Shown piece after piece: positions 8,557 to 17,687 of a DNA stretch of 64,000 nucleotides. This DNA is from Tenacibaculum maritimum NCIMB 2154. Its GTDB lineage: Bacteria > Bacteroidota > Bacteroidia > Flavobacteriales > Flavobacteriaceae. The position numbers and the translations under genes were made by a program. Location of the stretch: the NCBI RefSeq assembly GCF_900119795.1, contig NZ_LT634361.1, forward strand, positions 806,001-870,000, in the 5' to 3' direction. Under the pieces are notes generated by a model, which had not been told where the DNA came from, ran no database searches, and saw only the letters and a program-made list of their open reading frames with translations. Numbering within the stretch: position 1 is the stretch's first letter; every line of letters starts with the position of its first letter.

Positions 8557-10995
8557 ATGAAAGAAATAGATTATAGTCCAAGTTTACTTGCTTCATTAAA
8601 AATAGCAAAAACCATGGCAAACCATGAGAAACATGCCACCTATGGCGTTGCTCATGTAGTAATGGCAATGTTTATAGAACCAACAGGGCTGAAAGAAATA
8701 TTAGAAAGTTTAGGTAAAGATGCAGGTTACATTGCTGAATGGTTTGAGGTGCGAAAAGAAATGTACACCTCAGAAGTAATTTTTGAAGGAGACATAGAGC
8801 AAGATGATGCCTTAAAAAAAGTGATAGAGGAAGCAGAACGCTCAAAAATAAAATTAGGGACAGATACCATTGATGCAGTATGTGTTTTTACTGCAATAGT
8901 GAGAGAAGGAGTGGTGTATTCCAAACAACAAATAGATTCATTAGGAATAAAAGAAGAGGATATTTTAAACCAGTATAACGTTCCTAAAAATAATTTGATC
9001 CTTTCTTCAGAAGGAGAAAGTGAACTGGTATCTTCTGCTTTGTTTGCCATCAATTTAAAAACAGAAAAAATAATAAAAGAAGGAGTATTAGTTTTAGGAA
9101 GAGAAAAAGAAGTAAGATCCATTCTTGAAAATTTGGAGCGTTCTGAGAATAAAGGAACTTTATTGGTGGGAGATTCAGGAGTTGGAAAAACAGCTGTGAT
9201 CAATGCGTTTGTAAAAGAATTATCAGGAAATCAAGATGATTATATTCAAAATACATTGATTTTTGGATTAAATGTTCCAAAATTATTAGCCAATAGTACT
9301 TCTGAAAATGATGTGTCAAAAAAAATTGTAGAGCTTTTTGAAAAATTAAACAAGTTAGAAAATCAATGCATACTAGTGATTGATGATTTGCAAGTATTGT
9401 TAGAGAATTCAAGCGGAAAATCAAATATGGTTTCTAATGTTCTAAATGCACAGTTAAATGATGGAGCCGTAAATTTAATTTTTACGATTACCTCAGATGC
9501 ATACCGAAAAAATTTAGAAAAGCACCCTATAAAAAGTAAATTGGAAATAGTTCAATTAGAAGAGCTAGAGCATTTTGTATTGGTTAAATGTTTAGAAAAG
9601 CATAAAGAGCGCTTAGAAAATCATTCTGAGATAAAAATATCGGAAAAAGCTATGGAAGAAACCATACACTTATCTAAGCGATATTTTAAAGAAAAAAAAC
9701 TTCCTTATGGTGCCATAGATTTATTAGATAGAACAGTTGCAGCGGTAAAAATGAGTAATCATAGTGCAGAAGGGGAGGTAGAAAAGTTACGCGAGCAATT
9801 TCAACAAATTATAGAAGAAGAGGTTTTTGCTTGGCCAGATCTCCATTTGTTGTTTCGCTCTGTCTTTAAAAAGGTAAGTGTAGTAGTAACGTCTAAATTA
9901 ACTAAGAATTATGTGTTTTTAGAGGAAGATACTAAGGAGGTTAAAATAGAGAAAACTCGTGAATTGCTAAAAGAATTGGCCATCGTGGCCACAGAAAAAA
10001 TAACAGTAATTACACCTGTAGAAATAGAAGCTATTGTAGCTGATTTGACAGGGATCCCTATCGGTAAAATTCAAGCAGAAGAAAAAGAACGATTATTAGG
10101 AATTGAAACAAAGTTACAAGAAAGAGTCAAAGGGCAAGACAATGCTATCGTAACCCTTTCTGATGCTATTATAGAATCAAGAAGTGGTTTGAGTAACCCA
10201 AAGCAACCTATTGGATCATTTTTCTTTTTAGGACCAACAGGAACAGGAAAAACAGAGCTCACAAAATCATTAGCAGAATTGCTGTTTGATGATGAAAACG
10301 CAATGATACGATTTGATATGTCAGAGTTTAAAGAAGAGCATTCAGCAGCACTACTGTATGGAGCACCTCCAGGGTATGTGGGCTACGAAGAAGGAGGGAT
10401 GCTTGTTAATAAGATTCGAGAAAAGCCATATGCAGTAGTGTTGTTTGATGAAATAGAAAAGGCGCATAGTTCCGTATATGATGTATTTCTTCAAATAATG
10501 GACGAAGGAACTATTCATGATAAATTAGGTAGAAGTGGAGATTTTTCAAATGCAATTATCATATTTACGTCTAATATAGGAAGTCAATGGATTGCAGAAC
10601 AGATGGAAAAAGGAATCAAACCTTCTTCTAATGAATTGATAGAAGTGATGGCGCAGCATTTTAGGCCAGAATTTTTAGGGCGTTTAACAGAGGTGGTTCC
10701 TTTTGCGCCTATTGATGAAAAGGTTGCTAGAGACATCTTTAAATTACATTTTGCGAAGCTACAAGCACAGCTAAAAAAGCAAAAGAATATTCGTCTTAAT
10801 TTATCAGAGGAGGCATTGGGCTTCTTGGCTAAGAAAGGTTATTCGAAGAAGTATGGGGCAAGACCTATTGCTGGGGTCATTAGAACTTATATAAAAAAGG
10901 TAGTATCTAAATTTATTGTTTCTGAACAAGTGAAAAATGGGGAGGGAATTTTATTAGATTATAAAGACGAACAATTAATCTGGGAGCAATGCTAG
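8557..10995 (+). CDS. tssH: T6SS sheath-disassembly ATPase TssH (ClpV)
   Basis: A AAA+ unfoldase of 812 aa that recycles contracted TssBC sheath. A Clp N-domain spans about 1-150. The first nucleotide domain has Walker A GDSGVGKT at 205-212 and Walker B CILVIDD near 270. A helical middle insert follows. The second domain has Walker A GPTGTGKT at 559-566 and Walker B LFDEIEKAH near 629-637. The C-terminal ClpB-type small domain holds the GARP motif (KKYGARPIAGVI). There is no LGF/IGL-type loop for ClpP docking that I can see, as expected for ClpV. It overlaps tssG by 7 bp. Confidence 0.93.
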   Translation: MKEIDYSPSLLASLKIAKTMANHEKHATYGVAHVVMAMFIEPTGLKEILESLGKDAGYIAEWFEVRKEMYTSEVIFEGDIEQDDALKKVIEEAERSKIKLGTDTIDAVCVFTAIVREGVVYSKQQIDSLGIKEEDILNQYNVPKNNLILSSEGESELVSSALFAINLKTEKIIKEGVLVLGREKEVRSILENLERSENKGTLLVGDSGVGKTAVINAFVKELSGNQDDYIQNTLIFGLNVPKLLANSTSENDVSKKIVELFEKLNKLENQCILVIDDLQVLLENSSGKSNMVSNVLNAQLNDGAVNLIFTITSDAYRKNLEKHPIKSKLEIVQLEELEHFVLVKCLEKHKERLENHSEIKISEKAMEETIHLSKRYFKEKKLPYGAIDLLDRTVAAVKMSNHSAEGEVEKLREQFQQIIEEEVFAWPDLHLLFRSVFKKVSVVVTSKLTKNYVFLEEDTKEVKIEKTRELLKELAIVATEKITVITPVEIEAIVADLTGIPIGKIQAEEKERLLGIETKLQERVKGQDNAIVTLSDAIIESRSGLSNPKQPIGSFFFLGPTGTGKTELTKSLAELLFDDENAMIRFDMSEFKEEHSAALLYGAPPGYVGYEEGGMLVNKIREKPYAVVLFDEIEKAHSSVYDVFLQIMDEGTIHDKLGRSGDFSNAIIIFTSNIGSQWIAEQMEKGIKPSSNELIEVMAQHFRPEFLGRLTEVVPFAPIDEKVARDIFKLHFAKLQAQLKKQKNIRLNLSEEALGFLAKKGYSKKYGARPIAGVIRTYIKKVVSKFIVSEQVKNGEGILLDYKDEQLIWEQC

Positions 10996-11918
10996 AGGAT
11001 GAATTTGAAATAGATAAATTAAAAAGAAGTGAAGCAACTAACTTTATTGCAGAGGTTTTTTATGGAGAACTGGCATTTATTTTAGGTAGAGAGCTTGATG
11101 ATATGCTAATGGTTCGAAAGCATGGAATGAATAGTAGAGCCATGTCAAAAGATGTATTAGATATTACTACGAAATATGTAGCTATTGAAGATAGGTATAA
11201 AGAGTTTTTAGTACTTCATTTAGGGCAAAATAGTATTTACCACCAATTACCAGAAATACTATTTCACCCATTAGTAATTAGCGCGCCTTCTATGAGTAAT
11301 CAAGAAGTGGTGGAAGCTATTCGTGAGAATAGAAAAAGAGAAGAACGAAATATTAATTTTTTTCTGCCTTTTGATACAGAATTGTTCAAGGAAAAGGTGA
11401 AAATTGTAAACAGACACTTAAACTTTTTAACGGACAAAGCATCGAAGGAAAATCTATTCCGCATTGCTCAAAAGATTTTAGATGTAGATTTAGATATTCC
11501 AAAGCAAGGAATTTATAAATTATTCTTAAATTTGTGTAGAGCAGAGTTTTTTAAAGAAAACTTTCCAGAAATAGAAGACTTAATAGAGGTTGTTTTAGGG
11601 TTGAAGATTGAATTAAAATATGTGCCTAACTATTTTGAAATGGTTCCGTTTTTAGGAATCGGAACTGCAAAATTGGGTATTGATTCAGGATTGGTAGGAA
11701 AAACAAAAAGTGAAATAGATGATGTACATGCAATCATCATACTTTCAGAGCCTACTGATGATTATGATGGATTGCTAAAAAATATGGCATCTCTAAAAAC
11801 GATACTAGAGTTTTTTATCATGGCAAATAGAAAAATAACAATAGCATATAAAATAGAAAGAGATAAAACATTTGCACTAGGAGAAAGATACTTAGGTTAT
11901 GATACCTATGTGGTATAA
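10989..11918 (+). CDS. tssG: T6SS baseplate protein TssG
   Basis: A 309-residue protein in the position and size of the subtype-iii TssG, partner of TssF in the baseplate wedge. Visible blocks are an N-terminal helical stretch (KLKRSEATNFIAEVFYGELAFILGREL) and the later LKIELKYVPNYFEMVPFLGIGTAKLGIDSGLVGK, which resembles the TssG wing with its G-x-x-x-L-G...G segment. It ends the plus-strand baseplate operon. The call rests mainly on context and these blocks. Confidence 0.8.
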   Translation: MLEDEFEIDKLKRSEATNFIAEVFYGELAFILGRELDDMLMVRKHGMNSRAMSKDVLDITTKYVAIEDRYKEFLVLHLGQNSIYHQLPEILFHPLVISAPSMSNQEVVEAIRENRKREERNINFFLPFDTELFKEKVKIVNRHLNFLTDKASKENLFRIAQKILDVDLDIPKQGIYKLFLNLCRAEFFKENFPEIEDLIEVVLGLKIELKYVPNYFEMVPFLGIGTAKLGIDSGLVGKTKSEIDDVHAIIILSEPTDDYDGLLKNMASLKTILEFFIMANRKITIAYKIERDKTFALGERYLGYDTYVV

Positions 11919-12343
11919 TTAAAAATTGATTTTTAAAGAAAAAAATGTCCCCCAAAATATTTAACATCTTATTACAAAATACTTCCAATCGTTTTTTAAA
12001 ATATTTAAGAGAAACCAACATTGAGATATATTCATGTCTCAATAAGGTTTCCTTTGATAGATATTAAGGAGACCAGCACTATCAACAACAATTAAGAAGG
12101 TGGTAGCTAACTAGAGTCAATGTTAGCCACGTACAAAATAGTAGAGGAAGTTTCTTTTAGAGAGGACCATATGACATATCAAATATTTTGACCTATTTTT
12201 TTAGGAAGGGCAAAATTAGAGAGATGTTGGTGTTGTTGAACTAGTGCAATTTTATACGAATAGAATAGGTGTAAAATGCCACTGTTTAAATGGTGCAGAT
12301 TAAACATTCAAGAATAAGAATATAACGATAAATAAATACAATT
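11919..12343. other. Non-coding gap with strong hairpins before vgrG1
   Basis: 425 bp without a credible gene. A two-tier inverted repeat lies at 12011-12051: GAAACC (12011-12016) pairs with GGTTTC (12046-12051), and ATTGAGA (12020-12026) pairs with TCTCAAT (12036-12042). A second stem, GCTAAC (12106-12111) with GTTAGC (12122-12127), extends through GTGG/CCAC. Neither is followed by a T-run. They could end the tssG transcript or form part of a vgrG1 leader. Confidence 0.5.
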
Positions 12344-14140
12344 ATGTTAAAGGAAAACCCTTGTAAAATAGCGATAGATGGTATATCTATAGCGCACTAT
12401 GTAAGTTTGCAATTAGTGCAGAAAATAAACGAACATCATCATTTTGAAATAGCATTAGATAATGAAATATTTATACTAAAGGAAGGAACGGATATTTTTA
12501 GTTCGAAGGAATATATAGGAAAGTCCATTTATATAGAAATAGAAGATTATGATTTTTTGGGGAGAATAACTGCTATGGATTTTGAAATGTCTAAAGGAGA
12601 GTTTGGACATACCTTATTAAAGGGGTATTCTAAAACTATTCTACTAGAATCAGGAAACCGATTAAAGTCTTGGACAGATAAAACCATGCCTCAAATAGTA
12701 AAAAGCATTTTGGAAGCCTCTAATATGAGAGGTATGATTGCTCCAAAAACAACGTTTGCGATTCCTTACCAATGCCAATATAATGAGAGCGATTTTGCCT
12801 ATTTAAAACGTTTAGCAAACCAGTACAATGAATGGTTTTATTATGAAGGGGAATACCTTGTTTTTGGAAAACCCAAAGAAGAAAAAAGTCCGATACAATT
12901 AGAGTACAATCAAGAGGTTTATGAAATAAAAATAGCAACCAAAACAGCTGCGGTATCCCAAAGGGCATATGATTTTAGCTATGAAGGAAATAACATGTTA
13001 ACAGCTTCCTCTAAAAATGACAAGGTTACGAGCACTCTTTCTGAATATGCATTGAATGCTGCCATGAAATTATATCCTAAAGAATCATTAGGGATGCCTG
13101 AAACGGTTTTAGCAGATCAATATGAGGTAGATCGTTATTTGCTAGGGAAAACAGAAAGCGTTTTAAGTGAATTTGATGTATTGGAAGCCAAAAGTAAGTA
13201 CGTAGGTTTAGAAATAGGGAGCGTTATTAGGCTTTCTAGTGGAGAAAAATACATTGGAGGAAACTATTTGATTACAGAAATTACTCATACACAAGCCCAA
13301 GATAAAGAATATGAAAATCATTTTAAAGCTATTTCATCCAATAGCAGGTATTTACCAGCACCCAAAGTAACTCCGTTAATGGCAGGTACTCAAAGAGCTA
13401 TGGTAATAGATCATGCAGATCCGTTACATAAAGGACGAGTAAAAGTGAAAATGCTATGGCAAGAAAATGAAATGGCTACAAATTGGATTCAAGTGTTAGC
13501 ACCTGATGCAGGAAGTAGTGCTGTTGTAGGTACTAATCGAGGCTATGTTTTTATTCCTGAAATAGGAGATCAAGTGCTTATAGGTTTTCATCATAATGAC
13601 CCTAACCGTCCTTTTGTATTAGGAAATTTACACCATGCTGATAGTGCTGGAGGTGGGCAGGTTAATAATAATATAAAGAGCATTAAAACTCGTAGCGGAC
13701 ATACAATTGCGTTTAATGATACCGAAAGAGCAGAAAGTATAAGTATAACAGATCGTAAGGGAAATCATATTATAATCAATACAAAAGAGGAAACGATTAG
13801 TATTAAGGCATTAAGAGATATTAACTTAAAAGCAGTTGAGAATATAAACATTGAAGCGGGTAAAGATATTAATGTTACCGCAGGAAATGATATGGTAGCG
13901 TCTATAACTAAAAATAATATTGTAAATACAGGTGCTCATAATACCATATCTACAGCAGGGGATTATAAGTTGATGGCGGCTAATATTTATGAGAGTGCAG
14001 ATGGTAATTATGAAGGGCAAGCTGAAAATATAACAAAAAATGCAGCGAATAACCTTTCTATTAGTGCAGTAGCAGGAAATGTAACCAAACATGCAACGCA
14101 ACTAAATAATAATAGTAATGAAAATACTAATTTTTCTTAA
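12344..14140 (+). CDS. vgrG: T6SS spike protein TssI (VgrG1)
   Basis: A 598-residue spike trimer subunit. Residues 1-330 form the gp27-like hub (SLQLVQKINEHHHFEIALD, a Phage_GPD-type fold; FAYLKRLANQYNEWFYYEG). The gp5-like OB fold follows (AMVIDHADPLHKGRVKVKML, GYVFIPEIGDQVLIGFHHND, about 348-420). From about 450 a beta-helical needle of short repeats runs to the end (DINLKAVENINIEAGKDINV). The next gene starts 10 bp downstream and carries similar needle-like repeats, marking it as cargo. It differs from the second VgrG in this window mainly in the tail. Confidence 0.92.
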   Translation: MLKENPCKIAIDGISIAHYVSLQLVQKINEHHHFEIALDNEIFILKEGTDIFSSKEYIGKSIYIEIEDYDFLGRITAMDFEMSKGEFGHTLLKGYSKTILLESGNRLKSWTDKTMPQIVKSILEASNMRGMIAPKTTFAIPYQCQYNESDFAYLKRLANQYNEWFYYEGEYLVFGKPKEEKSPIQLEYNQEVYEIKIATKTAAVSQRAYDFSYEGNNMLTASSKNDKVTSTLSEYALNAAMKLYPKESLGMPETVLADQYEVDRYLLGKTESVLSEFDVLEAKSKYVGLEIGSVIRLSSGEKYIGGNYLITEITHTQAQDKEYENHFKAISSNSRYLPAPKVTPLMAGTQRAMVIDHADPLHKGRVKVKMLWQENEMATNWIQVLAPDAGSSAVVGTNRGYVFIPEIGDQVLIGFHHNDPNRPFVLGNLHHADSAGGGQVNNNIKSIKTRSGHTIAFNDTERAESISITDRKGNHIIINTKEETISIKALRDINLKAVENINIEAGKDINVTAGNDMVASITKNNIVNTGAHNTISTAGDYKLMAANIYESADGNYEGQAENITKNAANNLSISAVAGNVTKHATQLNNNSNENTNFS

Positions 14141-14150
14141 AAGATAGGTC

Positions 14151-15170
14151 ATGGGAGGCACAATATTGAAGACTGCTAGTGGTAATTATATAGAAAAAGC
14201 AACTAAAGATATTACGTATTATGGTAGAAATATAAATACGATGGCAGGAAAAGGGATTTATGAAAAGGCAGAGGTGATAACTATTGGAGATGCCGAAGAG
14301 GCTCCAGAATCACTTGTTTTTAAAAAATGTAAGGCAAAAGAACCTGATGCTGCTGATCCTAGTATAATAGGTACGTGTTCATATTATAAATTTCGGTTTG
14401 AAAATTTTATGAAGCGTCATGAAAATTGTAAACATGATCCTCCTGGATATTATTATGGAGTTATGAGAAAAATTGAAGGAGGGCTAGGGATTGTAGATGG
14501 AATTAATGAATGGTGGACTCCTTCACTCGAAAAAGAGATGGGGAATGAAGAATTGCAGGAGTATAAACGCGAACATGGATTATTTAAGGCAGTGCCCTCT
14601 AAAAGTTATGGATATAAATACTGTATTAGGTTTACCCATGTATTAATGCCTGTATTGAGTGAAAAGGGGAAATTATGGTTGGTTAGGGCTAAAGGTAATT
14701 TGCAGAGGTATATGGAAATGGGGGTTGTTGGCAAAGCATTTTATTCTATTTATAATGACGATTTTAATGAAAGGTATGATTTACCTGATAAGAATGAACA
14801 GTTTTATACAAAAATAGAGGACAGAAATAATGAGTTTAGAGATTTTGCTTTTGCAACCCACCCAGATGCATATTTAGATGCAGGGCTAGCTGGTATTCCA
14901 ATCGCAGATAAAATAAAAGTGGCAATGACACCTGATTTTAAAGAATGGGGAGAAGGAGATACTTGGGAACAAGCAATAATTGTTATGGATGAGCAAATAA
15001 ACTATTGGTATGAAGAAGCTGAAAATGGGGTTAAAGCAGCGCAAGAGGAAATAGAGAATGCTGTTAGAGAAGCAGAAGAATATTTAAAGATATTCAAGAG
15101 TGCTATAGACGCTTGGGAGTGGGCAAACCAGCAATTAAATAAGTATAGAGGAATGCCATGGCTAAGATAG
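14151..15170 (+). CDS. Candidate T6SS effector with VgrG-tail-like N-terminus
   Basis: A 339-residue protein I do not recognise. Residues 1-45 (ILKTASGNYIEKATKDITYY, then INTMAGKGIYEKAE) have the G-N/A-D/A-G repeat rhythm of the VgrG needle encoded immediately upstream, so they may stack on the spike. Residues 60-340 are a separate Cys- and aromatic-rich domain with no signal peptide or TM helix. The end is a charged helix (about 275-330). It sits between vgrG1 (10 bp) and two lipoprotein genes that look like immunity genes, the standard effector position. The toxic activity is unknown. Confidence 0.6.
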   Translation: MGGTILKTASGNYIEKATKDITYYGRNINTMAGKGIYEKAEVITIGDAEEAPESLVFKKCKAKEPDAADPSIIGTCSYYKFRFENFMKRHENCKHDPPGYYYGVMRKIEGGLGIVDGINEWWTPSLEKEMGNEELQEYKREHGLFKAVPSKSYGYKYCIRFTHVLMPVLSEKGKLWLVRAKGNLQRYMEMGVVGKAFYSIYNDDFNERYDLPDKNEQFYTKIEDRNNEFRDFAFATHPDAYLDAGLAGIPIADKIKVAMTPDFKEWGEGDTWEQAIIVMDEQINYWYEEAENGVKAAQEEIENAVREAEEYLKIFKSAIDAWEWANQQLNKYRGMPWLR

Positions 15171-15243
15171 CTCATATTGTGTTAATAGGCGGGCTTTTAT
15201 GTGCTTTGAATGAAAAAGCATATAAGTAACCTATTTTATATAT

Positions 15244-15279
15244 AGGAGGTTTAATAGTTTGAAACAAAAAATAAAATAA
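15244..15279 (+). promoter_or_regulatory. Perfect Shine-Dalgarno before a 6-codon TTG leader ORF
   Basis: AGGAGG at 15244-15249 lies 9 nt before TTG 15259, which opens a 6-codon frame ending TAA at 15277-15279, directly touching ATG 15280. Strong SD sites are rare in Flavobacteriaceae. Ribosomes could load here and re-start on the lipoprotein gene. Confidence 0.35.
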
Positions 15280-16431
15280 ATGATTTTAAATAAGGCGTAT
15301 AGTATTGCATTAAGTTGGCTAATTATTTTTATTACAAGTTGTAATTCAATCGCTAAAAAGAATATTAAAAATAGGAATTCAATGCATTGGGGAATCACAA
15401 AAATTTCAAGTGAAACAGGGGCTAATAGTTTTGATTATGAATTTAATCAATATTTTATACAAGACAGTCTTACTGGGTATATCATAGGAGATAATGGAGG
15501 AGCAATAAACCATAAAATAGCACTTCAACGGGTTAAAGGGGAAGATGTTACTGAGTCGTATGCGAACTGTGAGGCAATTTTATTTAAAACCGAAGATGGA
15601 GGGGTTTCATTTAGGAAGAGGTCTTTAGGAAAAGGTTCGTTGCAAAAAATAACGAGCGACAATGAAAAGAATTTGTATGTGATACAATACAATTATAAAA
15701 CAGCTACCTTGCCTAAAAGGTATCGTATTATGTATTCTAGAGATTTAGGAGAAACTTGGCAAGAGATGGCTTTTCCACAAGGAAAAAAAATAAAAACAGT
15801 TCAATTTTATAATGGGTTAAAAGGGGTTGTAGCTATTGAGGAGGATGGAATGTCTAAGCTATTAAAAACAAAAGATGGCGGAAAAACATGGGAAGAATTG
15901 CCTGTAAAGGAAACGAGTTTGAGTTATTATTCGATGCAGTTTATCAATGAAGAAGCGTTGTATGTATATAATTCAACAGAAGGACTCAGGCAAGCGGCTA
16001 CCATTAATTTTACAACGGGTAAAGTTAAAATACATAACCCTAATCTCCCCAAAGGATATCGGTTCTCTAGTTTTATTAAGGATGAGAGTAATGGAGATTT
16101 ATTATCTCCTGTTAGAAATTATAAAGAAGGGCATAAGCTTATGGTATATAACCATACTAAGAGAGAATTATTAAGATATGATTTGAATAATGCCAAAGGA
16201 GAAAGAGTGTTAGCGGTTCATGTTTATGGAAATTATATAGGAGCTTTACGACGTGATAATGGTAAAACTCATTATTATTATAGTATTGATAATGGGGTAC
16301 ATTGGGTTAAAGAAAGCCTACCAGATTATTTTACAGTAGTAAAGCCGATAGCAATGTATGGAAAAGGATTGGTTTGGGTAAAATCAGCATTCAACCTGTA
16401 TAATTTACAAGTACGTACAATGGACAATTGA
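15280..16431 (+). CDS. Beta-propeller (BNR/Asp-box) lipoprotein, putative immunity protein, copy 1
   Basis: A 383-residue protein with a lipoprotein signal peptide (hydrophobic ALSWLIIFITS then Cys21), so it is anchored on the periplasmic side. Asp-box repeats typical of sialidase/YCF48-type propellers are visible: SRDLGETW, TKDGGKTW, SIDNGVHW, plus DGGVSF. No catalytic residues can be named. Placed directly after the candidate effector gene and duplicated in tandem, it is best read as an immunity protein that binds an incoming effector in the periplasm. The residues after Cys (NSIAKKN) show no acidic surface-export motif. Confidence 0.65.
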   Translation: MILNKAYSIALSWLIIFITSCNSIAKKNIKNRNSMHWGITKISSETGANSFDYEFNQYFIQDSLTGYIIGDNGGAINHKIALQRVKGEDVTESYANCEAILFKTEDGGVSFRKRSLGKGSLQKITSDNEKNLYVIQYNYKTATLPKRYRIMYSRDLGETWQEMAFPQGKKIKTVQFYNGLKGVVAIEEDGMSKLLKTKDGGKTWEELPVKETSLSYYSMQFINEEALYVYNSTEGLRQAATINFTTGKVKIHNPNLPKGYRFSSFIKDESNGDLLSPVRNYKEGHKLMVYNHTKRELLRYDLNNAKGERVLAVHVYGNYIGALRRDNGKTHYYYSIDNGVHWVKESLPDYFTVVKPIAMYGKGLVWVKSAFNLYNLQVRTMDN

Positions 16432-16510
16432 TAGGAACACTTTACCGATGTAGTTTGGTTGTTTCTGTATTCAATTGGAAAACATCTGTATTTAGCAAAA
16501 AACAAAATAA

Positions 16511-17644
16511 ATGATTTTAAACAGCGCGTATAGTATTGCATTAAGTTGGCTAATTATTTTTATTACAAGTTGTAATTCAATCGCTAAAAAGAATATTAAA
16601 AATAGGAATTCAATGCATTGGGGAATCACAAAAATTTCAAGTGAAACAGGGGCTAATAGTTTTGATTATGAATTTAACCAATATTTTATACAAGACAGTC
16701 TTACTGGATATATCATAGGAGATAACTCGATAGCGGAAATGTACCGATCTATTATTGAAAAAAGAGTCTTAAAAAGGGAAAACTACGAGGCAATTTTATT
16801 TAAAACCCAAGATGGAGGGGTTTCATTTAGGAAGAGGTCTTTAGGAAAAGGTTCGTTGCAAAAAATAACGAACGACAATGAAAAGAATTTGTATGTGATA
16901 CAATACAATTATAAAACAGCTACCTTGCCTAAAAGGTATCGTATTATGTATTCTAGAGATTTAGGAGAGACTTGGCAAGAGATGGCTTTTCCACAAGGAA
17001 AAAAAATAGAAACAGTTCAATTTTATAATGGGTTAAAAGGAGTTGTAGCTATTGAGGAGGATGGAATGTTCAAGCTATTAAAAACAAAAGATGGCGGAAA
17101 AACATGGGAAGAATTGCCTGTAAAAGAAACGAGTTTGAATTATTATTCGATGCAGTTTATCAATGAAGAAGCGTTGTATGTATATAATTCAACAGAAGGA
17201 CTCAGGCAAACGGCTACGATTAATTTTACAACGGGTAAAGTTAAAATACATAACCCTAATCTCCCCAAAGGATATCAGTTTTCTAGTTTTATTAAGGATG
17301 ATAGTACGGGGAGCTTATACTCAGAGGTATCTAATTATAAAGAGGATCACGATTTGATGTTGTACAGTCATCAAACAAATGAATTGATTTCATACAATAT
17401 AGAAAACAGTTCTGAACAATATATAATTGATGTTACGGTTTCAGGGGAATATATAGGGCTTTTACGAGCAGATAAAGGAATAGTGAGTTACTATTATAGT
17501 AGAGACAAGGGGGAGAATTGGATCAGAGAAAAAATGCCAGAACGTTTGTCGGAATCGTATGCAGCAATGTATGGAAAAGGATTGGTTTGGGTAAAATCAG
17601 CATTCAACCTGTATAATTTACAAGTACGTAAAATGGACAATTGA
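16511..17644 (+). CDS. Beta-propeller lipoprotein, putative immunity protein, copy 2
   Basis: 377 aa, a tandem duplicate of the preceding gene. The signal peptide and residues 1-75 are almost identical, as is the central propeller. Differences concentrate in two patches: about residues 76-92 (SIAEMYRSIIEKRVLKRE replaces a Gly/Lys loop) and the last about 115 residues (from KDDSTGSLYSEVSNYKE on). The final 20 residues are again near-identical. The pattern indicates divergence confined to likely binding surfaces, or segmental gene conversion. Even the A-rich 5' flank and start context are copied. Confidence 0.65.
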   Translation: MILNSAYSIALSWLIIFITSCNSIAKKNIKNRNSMHWGITKISSETGANSFDYEFNQYFIQDSLTGYIIGDNSIAEMYRSIIEKRVLKRENYEAILFKTQDGGVSFRKRSLGKGSLQKITNDNEKNLYVIQYNYKTATLPKRYRIMYSRDLGETWQEMAFPQGKKIETVQFYNGLKGVVAIEEDGMFKLLKTKDGGKTWEELPVKETSLNYYSMQFINEEALYVYNSTEGLRQTATINFTTGKVKIHNPNLPKGYQFSSFIKDDSTGSLYSEVSNYKEDHDLMLYSHQTNELISYNIENSSEQYIIDVTVSGEYIGLLRADKGIVSYYYSRDKGENWIREKMPERLSESYAAMYGKGLVWVKSAFNLYNLQVRKMDN

Positions 17645-17687
17645 TTTTAATAAATAGATAAGCAAGAAGCTTTTAAATAAAAAATGA

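Noticed and set aside
15158..15229. 23-codon frame MAKIAHIVLIGGLLC overlapping the end of the effector candidate.
   Set aside because: It resembles a short hydrophobic or lipoprotein leader, but it is out of frame, overlaps a gene and has no body; it may be a relic of an immunity gene start.
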